NCBI RefSeq assembly: GCF_000003605.2 | Contig: NW_003135348.1 | Coordinates: forward strand, 277,086 to 293,689 | Length of the DNA stretch: 16,604 bases | Reading direction: 5' to 3' | Origin: Saccoglossus kowalevskii | Lineage: Eukaryota > Hemichordata > Enteropneusta > Harrimaniidae | Shown here: positions 1-8,671 of the stretch, piece after piece | Layout of the letters: every line of letters begins with the position of its first letter | Position numbering within the stretch: the stretch's first letter is position 1 | Position numbers and translations under genes: made by a program | Notes under the pieces: model-generated | The model's database searches: none | Seen by the model: only the letters and a program-made list of their open reading frames with translations | What the model was told of the DNA's origin: nothing

Positions 1-518
1 AAAATGATTTCATTCCAATTCCAAGTGAGCACCACAAAAACTCAACATTATCTTGAGAAACAAAACAGATGATTTAAATTTCCTGTTTTAGTTGTTGCAT
101 TCTCTATTTCAGGATATTAGTATCAGCCATCAGAGGAGAATGGCATTCAACTTTATGAAATAATATTTAGTAAAATTGCATTTACCCTCAGATTGTTCAT
201 TGAAGAAGACCATGAACTAATTTTTAATTTTACCAGCCCAACTGGAAAGTTGCACATCTTAGGCATACAGGCTGGTAGTAATTTCAGTTCTAGGGTAATT
301 TTAAACGTTGGTAGTTACTGTCAGCATTACTGTCATCGCCATTTTGTTCCAGACACCCAACCAGCTTGAAGAGTGCTACACGATTAGATTAAGTTGGGTC
401 AAACCAACCTCAACAAGGATATGTGGGGACTTGGACACGCTGAATATAAATAGAAGATCATGATGCAATTGCCTTTAATTTATTTCATTCAATCATATAA
501 ATTGCTGTATAATAAATA
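1..518 (+). other. SCO1 upstream intron, no exon recognised
   Basis: It is presumed to be intron because the next SCO exon starts at 970 with a phase-1 acceptor and the membrane-segment exon is not found here. Acceptor-like TCTATTTCAG occurs at 103-112, but the frame after it closes within 17 codons and does not resemble a SCO transmembrane region. Confidence 0.6.
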
Positions 519-929
519 GCAATGTTGTCTGAAATGTCAGTATACTGTCTCTGATGTGTCTGGTGCTTATCATAGTGCTCGTAAATGTGCGCATTTTAAT
601 AGCCGAAAGGCACATCCTCGTAAAAATGGTTTGAACTAACCGGTTCTAATTATGTAACATTCTCGAGAAGCACATTGCACTTAGCTGGCATTGTTACTGT
701 TTTGGTGATCGGAATAATATAAGGCAATGTTGACTCAAATGTCAGTACACTGTCTCTGTTATGTCTGATGCTAATCATAGTGCTCGTAAATGTGCGCATT
801 TTATTAATAGCCGAAAGGCACATCCTCGTAAAAATGGTTTGAACTAACCGGTTCTAATTATGTAACATTCTCGAGAAGCACATTGCACTTAGCTGGCATT
901 CTTACTGTTTTGGTGATTGTAACAATATA
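519..929. repeat. Tandem duplication, two units of about 205 bp
   Basis: The units are 519-722 and 724-929. They share a core starting TAGTGCTCGTAAATGTGCGC and ending TTAGCTGGCATT, which is essentially identical apart from a 3-base insertion in unit 2. The outer left 50 bases differ at about seven places. The second unit ends about 40 bases before the SCO1 exon. It contains short palindromes such as AACCGGTT and TCTCGAGA. No coding frame. Confidence 0.95.
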
Positions 930-969
930 GCAGTGACAGTGAGATATGAAATTTTATTTTTTATTTTAG

Positions 970-1167
970 CTGCTGAAAAGGAAAGAACAAAGACTCTTGG
1001 GAAAGCTGCCATTGGAGGTCCTTTTGATCTTATTGATCACGATGGAAAGCCAACTTCTAACAAAGATTTTCTTGGCAAATGGGTTTTATTGTACTTTGGT
1101 TTCACCCACTGTCCAGATATATGCCCTGATGAGTTGGAAAAGATGTGCTTGGCTGTTGATAAAATTA
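970..1167 (+). CDS. SCO1: SCO1 exon with the CxxxC copper motif (first exon in window)
   Basis: The exon follows a pyrimidine-rich acceptor ending TTTTAG at 964-969 and stops at a GTAAGT donor at 1168-1173. It begins with two bases of a split codon (G|CT, Ala) and ends with one base of the next (A|AT, Asn), so both flanking introns are phase 1. It covers [17 protein letters not shown], the strand WVLLYFGF and the copper-binding CPDIC at 1110-1124. The open frame runs upstream through the intron to a GTG at 933, but those residues (ending FFIL) are translated polypyrimidine tract, not protein. Confidence 0.95.
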
Positions 1168-3682
1168 GTAAGTACATTTTACGACTGTCACATTGGCACG
1201 TAAATAATGATCACACTGCATTTATCAAATTCAATTTCATCTCTATCGAGTTTGTCATTTACAGTGTTTCTATCAAACTTGCACTTCGTATTTTATTCAT
1301 CAATAGAATGTGAACATTTTGAGAAAATGGTGAAATAATACAAATAATTAATACCAGCTGTTTTCATAGACCACAATGAAAACCCACTAAAAGTATTGTA
1401 AATTTTTTAAACATCAAAAGTACTTTGTTGAAGACACTATATATTTTTTTTTATAACTTTACTGGTATATTCCTGTGCAAAATTATGAAATATTAAGATA
1501 TATCCTTGAAACAATTATTATAGTAAATAGCCTAAAATAGTCACCATCAATATTGTAGCAGTCAGTAGTTTTTACAAAAACATGGTTTTTTATGTGATAT
1601 GCAAATTTCACTCAAATGATAGGTTTAAAATTGATGAAATATAAATGAAGAATTTTAGGTTATTTGTAATTACTGTTTGTTTTCATTTTTAATTATCTTA
1701 TTTCCACTCCTTGATTTCAGATAGCATTAAAACCATTCCTGATATAACGCCAATTTTTATAACTATTGATCCTGAAAGAGACTCCCCTCAAGCTATGAAA
1801 GAATACTGCAAAGGTAAGTACATACTTGAGCTACAATTGCTGTACAACTGATTCTTACAGTGTGTCAGTAGGTGGTAGTGGGCAGGGTGTGAATACTGTG
1901 GGGGTGATATAAGGATGTCTTGCAGAATTGTGTGTGGCATAATCTACTATGAAATCAGACTTGTATGTGGGCACAACGTATCTAAATATCTCTTGTCAGC
2001 GTTCAGTCTAAAAGCCTCGCTAGTTTCTAATATCGCCACAACTTCACTCAGTTACTGAATCACTGGTGTGATCTAAAAAAGTATATGTAGTACTGTTAGT
2101 GTTTTGAAATCATACTCACTAAACCATCCAGCAAAGTGGCATTTATAGCTTACTGAACAGTTGACTAGAGATATTCAGAGATGTTGTTCCCAGGGTGAAT
2201 AATGCCAATATCCTGACGCCATCAGCATAGTGGCTTTAATAGAGAAAGTATATCAATTTTATTATACAGAATTCCACCCAAATTTAATTGGACTAACTGG
2301 GGCAAAGGAAAAGGTTGAAGAAGCTGCAAGGTCTTATCGAGTTTATTACAGTGCTGGGCCTAAGGATGAAGACAACGATTACATTGTAAGTTTGACTTTT
2401 GATGTTTGCTGCCAATACTAATCACAGTAGTTATAATTTATCGTTTTGCATAAAGTACCAGTCTTGTTGAATAGAATCTAGTAAATATAGCAAGATATAA
2501 TTGTTTTTGACACCAAGCTCATGATCCCAAGTTAAAGTTCTACCAAGATTTGAGCACCAGAACAGCATATTGAAAAAAAACACTACGGCAGATTAAGATG
2601 AGTTTATTTGTGACTGACTATGCAAAGTTAATGTTTTGTATTAAACAGTATTTTTGACACATTATGCGCTCCTTCTTGCGAGACTTACAAAAACTCATTT
2701 TCAACATTCTGTTGGTATTTGAGCACTCAGACTTTGACTTCTTATGATGGTGTAAATGTGTTGTCTATCAATACATGCTTGAAATAATTAATATGTAAAC
2801 TCATGCAGAATCGTTGCTAACCTTAGAAAGACCATTTGCATGCAACTGCTGCAAACCTCAAAGAAAATAGAATGGTGTCCCATGTGATGTCTATTGTGCA
2901 TTGTGTGTTCAAATTATCCAATTGTGCGGTTCCATGCATCACTTAAAGCGGGGGAGTCGTCACCTGCGCATGCGTCAGATGGCCATAGAGTGTCATTGTT
3001 TACAAACAAGCGTATACCCATGAGCCTTTACGTTTTTAGTGTGTGTTGTTATCGTCGCTTGGGACTCAATTCCTACGCATGCGCAGGTGATAACACTCCC
3101 GCTTTAATGGATGTAGTAACACATTTCCTAAAAGCCTGAATTGCCAAGCTACGCAACTCTATGTCTTCCATTCTGAAATACTGTACTTCTTGAATCAAAA
3201 TTGAAGAGTTTCATGTTCTGAATAGAATAAGTTACTACATGTGTATATAAGCATTCTTAGTTGCTCTGTCTTTTCAAATTGTTGAAGTTTACCAAAAAAA
3301 AGATATTTCTGCTTTTTGGGGGGGGGGGGTGTCAAAGGAATATTCCGTATAGGTGGCAAGCATTGATTTTTAATCTTGTATATCTCATGTGTTTTCATAT
3401 CCGCATAATATCTTACATGTGTATATACAGGGGGAGGAGGGTGTATAATCCTACATGAAGTTCCTTTTGTTTTTTTGCCAAACTAACTAATAATTTGACA
3501 ATACCCTTTAATATTCTAAAGTAATTATATATATTAATTTTTTTTAACAGGTGGATCATACAATAATTATGTATCTAATAAATCCAGAGGGTGCATTTTT
3601 GGATTACTATGGGCAAAATAAGAATGATGATGAAATAGCTGGCAGTATCGCATCTCATATGAGAAAATACAAACAGTTCTAA
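970..3682 (+). CDS. SCO1: SCO-family cytochrome c oxidase copper chaperone, C-terminal four exons (5' end outside window)
   Basis: The spliced frame joins 970-1167, 1721-1813, 2270-2385 and 3551-3682 and gives 179 residues ending in TAA. SCO proteins are anchored in the mitochondrial inner membrane and deliver copper to the CuA site of COX2. Seen here: a thioredoxin-like fold with the [11 protein letters not shown] motif, whose CxxxC cysteines are residues 48 and 52 of this fragment, and a histidine (residue 139, in VDHTIIMYL). The C48-H139 spacing of 91 equals that of human SCO1 C169-H260, so all three known copper ligands are present. [22 protein letters not shown] and the C-terminal DYYGQNK block are also family hallmarks. 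About 120 N-terminal residues (targeting peptide and membrane segment) are missing because their exons lie upstream. All junctions keep frame. SCO1 and SCO2 are close paralogues, so SCO1 is the likelier but not certain symbol. Confidence 0.95.
1168..1720 (+). other. SCO1 intron, 553 bp
   Basis: It runs from the GTAAGT donor at 1168 to the acceptor TTGATTTCAG ending at 1720. The interior is very AT-rich, with no recognised repeat or gene. Confidence 0.9.
1721..1813 (+). CDS. SCO1: SCO1 exon with the ITIDPERD segment
   Basis: This 93-bp exon lies between TTTCAG (to 1720) and GTAAGT (from 1814). It reads [21 protein letters not shown] and then a helix ending EYCK, matching the SCO block between the copper helix and the following strand. 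Both flanking introns are phase 1; the last base G joins AA of the next exon to make Glu. Confidence 0.94.
1814..2269 (+). other. SCO1 intron, 456 bp
   Basis: Donor GTAAGT at 1814-1819 and acceptor TTATACAG ending at 2269. No repeat or exon is recognisable inside. Confidence 0.9.
2270..2385 (+). CDS. SCO1: SCO1 exon with the [13 protein letters not shown] segment
   Basis: This 116-bp exon encodes [11 protein letters not shown], the [14 protein letters not shown] helix and strand, and [10 protein letters not shown]. This is the known SCO extension loop before the histidine-bearing strand. The exon ends on a complete Ile codon (phase 0), and the GTAAGT donor follows at 2386. Confidence 0.95.
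2943..3107 (+). mobile_element. MITE family A, copy 1 (165 bp, non-autonomous inverted-repeat element)
   Basis: The ends are inverted repeats of about 33 bp. The left end starts TTAAAGCGGGGGAG and the right end finishes CTCCCGCTTTAA. Both arms contain CACCTGCGCATGCGT or its complement. TTAA at both ends may be a piggyBac-type target duplication; TA (mariner type) fits equally. A second copy in the same orientation lies at 11095-11253 with about the same length and a shared interior. There is no transposase, so it would need a partner encoded elsewhere. The family name is not known to me. Confidence 0.85.
3318..3329 (+). repeat. G12 homopolymer in SCO1 last intron
   Basis: Twelve consecutive G on the sense strand, about 220 bases before the acceptor. 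A further G-rich stretch, GGGGGAGGAGGG, lies at 3430-3441. Both could form G-quadruplex structures in the pre-mRNA, which is inference. Run length is likely to vary between individuals. Confidence 0.9.
3551..3682 (+). CDS. SCO1: SCO1 terminal coding exon with the copper-ligand histidine
   Basis: The exon starts on a complete Val codon after AACAG and ends at TAA (3680-3682). It opens with VDHTIIMYL, whose His codon at 3557-3559 aligns with the human SCO1 copper ligand H260. [12 protein letters not shown] and a final helix [12 protein letters not shown] follow. The tail length after the histidine (40 residues) is almost the same as in human SCO1. Confidence 0.96.
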   Translation: MDHTIIMYLINPEGAFLDYYGQNKNDDEIAGSIASHMRKYKQF

Positions 3683-4360
3683 GGTTACAATGGCCGAGAT
3701 ATATCAGATGCAGATGTGTGTGGTGGTATTGTACAAATGGTATTGGTGGAAAGCAGAGACTCTTGAATGACCATCGGGAATACAATTATATGTATACTCA
3801 TTGAAGACCAGCTAGTGTCTGTTAAGTCAACAGATATTTAGCTGACAATAGATTTGATTTCAAATGGCCGCTGAAATCTCAACATGAGGTTGGTTATTGT
3901 ACCTCAAATAATGTTCATTTTCTCATGTCATTATGGTCTACTCCTAATACCATGGTTACATAATAGTGGACTTGACGGGAGAGAAGGAAACACTATTTAA
4001 GGGATAAAACAAGTCTTGTGGCTAGCTTCCTCTCAACAATATCTTGGCAGCCATATTGTCTTAAGGTCAATTTGGGGTCACCAGTATATCATGAACTCTA
4101 CTTAACTGTTTGACGCTGGTACAATTTTATTTCTCAAAACAACATTTTTGCTGTACAAACTTGTTTGGTGGCAGTTCTTATATATATGTATAAAATAACC
4201 AACTGATGGTCGTCACAGTACATTCTGTCCTACTACAGGCCTGTCAACAGTAAATTCAAGAAAGTTAAATTTAACAGCACACCTTGTCCCAAATCAGCTG
4301 ACTCTTCAAACACCATCACATAAAATAAATTATGTTTTTTCAAAATAAATAAATAAAAAA
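3683..4360 (+). other. SCO1 3' UTR and immediate downstream sequence
   Basis: There is no coding signal after the stop codon. The first canonical AATAAA sequences appear about 640 bases downstream, so a 3' UTR of roughly 0.65-0.7 kb is the simplest reading. The true end cannot be read from DNA alone. Confidence 0.6.
4324..4357 (+). promoter_or_regulatory. Cluster of candidate SCO1 poly(A) signals
   Basis: AATAAA occurs at 4324-4329, 4344-4349, 4348-4353 and 4352-4357, the first such hexamers after the stop codon. Further single copies at 4580-4585 and 4893-4898 could serve longer transcripts. AATAAA is frequent by chance in DNA this AT-rich. Confidence 0.5.
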
Positions 4361-5078
4361 CAAATACATGAAACTGTAATACCCAACTCCCACTTACCCA
4401 TACTCCAAATTTGGCCCAAAAAAATCGTACAAGATTGATGTATGTTACAATATAGGTATAATCATTCTTCTTTTATCATTTACCGGTATAAAATATATCA
4501 GCATAATTTTTTCCATATTTTTACAAAAATGTTAATCAAGATCTGGTCCAATGGGAAAATTATGTCCATTTGGTTCAAAAATAAATGAGCAAAAAGTTAG
4601 CCTAAAATTTTGGCAAGAAAAAATTATGGCGCTCAAAAGGAATGATGAATAAAAAATCCCCCACAGTGCCATATTGGATGTGGAAACAGATTTATGGGAG
4701 CGTCTCGTCTCTTCATTGAATCAAAGATGACACTGTGGAAAATTCATTATTGTTATAAATCAGAATTAAGCACATTAGGTTTGGTTTTTGTTGTGGAAAT
4801 GAATTAACTTGCAAATCATGATCATGTTCTAGGGTGAATGACAGTTGTTTATGGGCTCAAGATGAGTTGTATATTTTATAAATTCAGGATAAAATAAATG
4901 CAATTTTTTGCTTTTATTACAGATTTATGTGCTTGTCACTGAGAAATTATTCTTCATACAATACAATTATTCCGCAGTAATTGTGACCATAGACACATAT
5001 CTATAATTTACAATGCTATATATTAAAGTGCATAAACTAATGTAGCAGGCTAGTACCTGGCCAGCGAGTGCAGCAGAG
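4361..5078. other. Intergenic AT-rich sequence, no gene seen
   Basis: It has isolated AATAAA hexamers at 4580 and 4893 and short chance frames. No frame resembles a protein and no inverted or tandem repeat stands out. Confidence 0.6.
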
Positions 5079-5263
5079 TACTGTAAAATACTTAAGTTTT
5101 GCTTGTAATTTATTTTCACTGAATGAATGATTCGGTGAAAAACAAAATCCAGCAAATATACCCCCCCCCCCACATGTATGTTTTACATTCAACACATCAA
5201 AAATCAGTGAAAATAAACTTCATATAAAACAACTGAAAAGTCTTCAGCGAATATTTCACAGTA
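5079..5263. mobile_element. MITE family B, copy 1 (185 bp, TACTGTAAA ends)
   Basis: It begins TACTGTAAAATA and ends TATTTCACAGTA, so the ends are inverted. Inside, TTTATTTTCACTGA (5109-5122) is matched by a perfect 14-base complement at 5204-5217. An 11-C run (5161-5171) sits in the middle. Ends and length match the element at 12801-12988. Terminal TA is consistent with a TA target duplication. The arms are offset by an indel, so this copy is old. No protein is encoded. Confidence 0.7.
5161..5171 (+). repeat. C11 homopolymer inside MITE family B copy 1
   Basis: Eleven consecutive C follow AGCAAATATA and precede ACATGTATG. It lies near the centre of the inverted-repeat element and has probably expanded by slippage. 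Confidence 0.9.
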
Positions 5264-5989
5264 GTTCATTGAATTACTAAAAATAGAATTGATGCAAGCG
5301 TAGAACGTCAAATCGCATGAACTGAGGAAGAAGTTATTAACAATACAATATGGCGCAACCAATGATTCATGTGTTGCTACTGATCAAAATGACTTGAAAC
5401 ACTACTCAAAATTAAACTATTCTCAGTTTGTTGCTAGAAAACGATTGTTTTATCATTCAATAACATTCTGAAGATGCTATCTGTCTCGCTTTGCATAATT
5501 TGTGAAATGACTGAGAAGTGCATGGTTTTCGAAGTCTTGGGGTATATAGATTTCTTCTATGATAGTTTTCTATATATACACGTTATCTTTAGAGCTTGCT
5601 TGAGGTTAATCCTGAGTTTCTACTCAAGGAGAGGGCTTCTATTAAGATACTGAACGAGCTGAAAAAATGTTTTATACATTCAAGTCTGTGGATAGAAAAG
5701 GTTTTTATGTTAAGGTTTTATGACTAAATTTGTTGCTATGTCCGTTGTTTCCTCACTGCACTGCAAAATTTGTGTTTGGAAACTGATTTCCATATTTATG
5801 AGCAAATGACCAATCAGCATTTGTCTTAGAATGCGGAAATGGATTGTCGGTCTCTACAAGTCGTGGTTCTCTGTAATGGAAGGAGGCCAGCCAATTGTTG
5901 ATTATGCAAGCAGCCCATTACCAACAATGTAGGTGCATTTTCATTGTGGCTTTCTTGTAACTCTAAAATCTCAAGAAATATGTTGGTTT
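5264..5989. other. Intergenic sequence, no gene seen
   Basis: There are only short chance frames, for example 60 codons on the minus strand at 5826-6008, and none resembles a known family. The composition is less AT-extreme from about 5780 onward, leading into the decayed tandem repeat. Confidence 0.5.
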
Positions 5990-6312
5990 TTGATGAAACT
6001 TGATGCACAGATGCTTTAGGCTAATGCGCAGATTTGATTAGGTTTTGGTTTAAATCTGTGCCTAATAATTACTTAATTTACATGACAATTAGCTGATTTT
6101 TAGCAATTTCATGACTGTACCACTGATATCTGAAGAACCACTCATTGGATTTTAATAGATGTGCAGACCTAATTAGTTTTGGGTAGAAATCCCAAGCATA
6201 TTAATTGCCTAATTTGCATAATGATTTGTCAATTTTTCTACTGATGGTAGATAGTACATAGATGCCCTGAGATAATGCTCAAACATGATTAGTTTAGGAT
6301 TGAAATCAATGT
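5990..6312. repeat. Decayed tandem repeat, units of about 115-135 bp
   Basis: A block with the order 'AGATG...CAGA..TGATTAG(G/T)TTT(T/A)GG...AAATC...' recurs. The ATTAG core appears at about 6037, 6172 and 6288, each followed by a G/T-rich stretch and AAATC. The first two units also share a following section built from TTAAT/TAATT, GCCTAAT and CAATTT-like words. Units are strongly diverged and differ in length, so this is an old array, possibly the remnant of a satellite or a repeat-rich transposon. Confidence 0.55.
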
Positions 6313-8172
6313 GATACAAGTACTGTAGCCGATAGGGACATGCAACTGATGCTATAATTGTTAAACCATAGCTACTTGGAAACCCCCAAGATCATTGCTT
6401 GCAGTTGTATTTTTAATATGAGCATGCCTCCAGCACATGGGAGTTCTTTCAAAGATTGGTTGTTTATGCATGTACTTGGGTTAAGATGTCGATTTTGTGA
6501 CTATACAAAAGTTGTTGTAAAATATCCGAATAAATCTTATTTGCAGTTGCCTCAAATGTGTGGGGGTAATTGATGAAACACTGGACTTTCCCAGGGTAGT
6601 TCCCCTTTGAACCTTGTTTACGCCAGCTGTAATGTTGTATAGGTTTCAGGTGACAGACCTTTTGAATAGTGCACTTTTGTAGTAATTCATCAAAATCTGG
6701 GCCAGTACCACCAGATGTGTGAATTCTACAATAAAAATACCAAGGCATGCCACTAGTTTCCACAATTTTATTTGCTGTTACAGTTATATGCCTTCACCAA
6801 ATGATAAAGACCAAAACACAGTTATAAATGCTATATACAAATCTGTTACCATTCAAGTTATTATTTTTGTTGCTTGTCTGAATCAAATAACTTTGTAAAT
6901 AATTAAATTACATATATCAATGTTTGAAGTAACTACTATTTTCATTAAATTCAATTCTCAAGTCAAATCAATTATTTAGCAGGCTGCTGTAGGATGAAAA
7001 CTTATTCTGAAAATCAGTTCATACCATTTATTTAAAGTTGTACATGTTTACTTGAAACTGACAAATCAAGAAGAGAAACTTGCCTTTACCACTTTTCTTC
7101 AAAGGTGAAAACATGTTTTTCAAACACCAATATTTTAAACTTGGCAAGATATACAGCGGGAAGTTAAAATTATACCATTACTGGTCCAGTGGGTAAAAAT
7201 CAAATGGTCACAAGAACCACATAAAAAATTGAAACAAAAAATTGACAAAATAATCTTAATATTTTATGAATTTGATCCCAACTTGATAAATTCTCAATGA
7301 TAGATGCCTCCAAGTACCAGGTTTTTGAGAGATCGTGATGATCCAATATTAATGCCAAAGTAGTCTAGAAGGGACCATTTTTATTAGGCCTGAAGAACAA
7401 GTTTTTATGGTCAGTATGCGCACCATCAAGAAAAGTTTTGGCAGATTTTTTTTTTAACTCATTTTATTTTGATGCAAATCGCCCTGTTGATGAAACAGGA
7501 AATTTGTGCCTCGTCAAATATTTAAAGGCAAAAAAGTGCCTTACCATTTAATTTTTGGAAAACAATTTGACCAGAAACGTTTTTGCAAGGCATTATTTCA
7601 AGTAGTTTAGTCATTTACAAATGTGAGGTGGTTTAATTTTTTTTAATTTAATCAGAATCGCAGACTGAAAATATTGGTGCAACCTGAATTGGGATGGTCA
7701 AGTAATAATTAGCCGTCCTGTGCCATGCCATTAAGACGTCAAATAGACATTTCTGGAAGTCCCCGCGCAACACTTTAGTAAAACATTCTACATTTTTGTT
7801 TATAATTTTATGCATATAAAAATGAAATTTATACAATATAATAATTACATTTAATATCTTAATTTAAGACAAATAGTGAAATCTGTTCAAAAAGCGACAA
7901 CAAATTTGTTGCAATCACAGTATGGTATTTCTAAGTTTTAACTATCTATAAATTTACCAAAACAGCAGCTGAAACTTAAATAGCACCACGCAAAAGTCAG
8001 AAATAGCATACATATGTATATACTTAAACAAGGGCTATAGGTATGTCGGTCACTGAAATTAATTTATCTAGCTTGGTAGTATGACCAACATGGAATTGTG
8101 CATTATATTAATACAGCATGCACATTCAAATTTGTTTCTGTGATGCTATGAAAATTTACAAGTTTGTATTAT
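6313..8172. other. Intergenic sequence, no gene seen
   Basis: The longest open frame is 99 codons on the minus strand (6763-6464). It has no recognised motif and no matching splice context. The rest is AT-rich single-copy-looking DNA without obvious repeats. Confidence 0.5.
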
Positions 8173-8492
8173 GGTAGAAGCCTACTAATCTGAAATTTTT
8201 TATGAAACTCAAGACTGTTCATTGTGTGCAATCATGAGCTATTGTCCCATGGCACAATGAAATACATGTAGCAGCATTTTGTGTGTTCAAGTTACACTTT
8301 TTTTGAGAAACCAATGGCATTTTTTTTAAACTTATCAAAACCCAGACTTTAAAAATTCCACATCCTTAACAATTATAGAGTATGGAAACCTATAGTAAAG
8401 GCAACTATCCACTACAATTCAACCATTGTTTTCTCAAAAAAAGAGGCTGGTGACAGATTCTGGACATTCTCATTTATGAGTAGGCTTCTACC
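8173..8492. repeat. Inverted-repeat pair spanning about 320 bp
   Basis: GGTAGAAGCCTACT at 8173-8186 is perfectly complementary to AGTAGGCTTCTACC at 8479-8492. Similarity does not extend clearly inward. Flanks are TTAT on the left and TTAA on the right, so a TA target duplication is possible but not clear. It may be a non-autonomous DNA element with short ends, or chance. Confidence 0.45.
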
Positions 8493-8568
8493 TTAATGTG
8501 CAGCCTTAGACTTTGCCAGCTTAGTTAGCATTAGACCTGCGAGATCTATTTAAAAAAAAAACCTGCTT

Positions 8569-8671
8569 GCAGGGCTTGAGCAACAGTCAAGAGGCATTTT
8601 TTAAGACTTGTATTGGAATTGCAGAAAATATATGGGGCCTATTAAGCCTCCATGAAGCTCAAGCCCTGTGC
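8569..8671. repeat. Inverted repeat with GGGCTTGAGC arms, about 103 bp
   Basis: GCAGGGCTTGAGC (8569-8581) faces GCTCAAGCCCTGTGC (8657-8671). The 10-base core GGGCTTGAGC is perfectly inverted, with GC at both outer edges. The interior carries a partly complementary AGAGGC / GCCTCC pair. A transcript from either strand could fold into a hairpin. The most likely origin is a small transposable element. Confidence 0.55.

Larger units (their letters stand above)
2386..3550 (+). other. SCO1 last intron, 1165 bp, containing a MITE and G-rich tracts
   Basis: Donor GTAAGT at 2386-2391; acceptor TTTTTTTTAACAG ending at 3550. It holds a 165-bp inverted-repeat element (2943-3107), a 12-G run (3318-3329), a second G-rich tract (3430-3441) and a 14-base direct repeat at 3236-3249 and 3414-3427. 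Confidence 0.9.

Noticed and set aside
103-163. Possible upstream SCO1 exon after TCTATTTCAG
   Set aside because: The frame closes after 16 codons, no donor leaves the required phase 1, and the residues are not like a SCO transmembrane segment.
519-929. CRISPR array or other prokaryotic repeat system
   Set aside because: Only two long adjoining units with no short repeat-spacer pattern, in a spliced eukaryotic gene.
933-969. In-frame extension of the first SCO1 exon upstream to a GTG at 933
   Set aside because: The extra residues translate the polypyrimidine tract of the acceptor (TTTTATTTTTTATTTTAG); protein homology starts exactly after 969.
2894-3139. 81-codon frame whose peptide resembles that of the frame at 11055-11276
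   Set aside because: The similarity comes from the shared MITE sequence. Differences fall at all codon positions and one copy has indels, so there is no sign of protein-level constraint.
3567-3785. 72-codon minus-strand frame
   Set aside because: Antisense shadow of the SCO1 terminal exon and 3' UTR.
6464-6763. 99-codon minus-strand frame in the intergenic region
   Set aside because: It is the longest non-shadow frame there, but has no recognised motif, repeats or flanking exon signals, and a frame of this length is plausible by chance in 16.6 kb.
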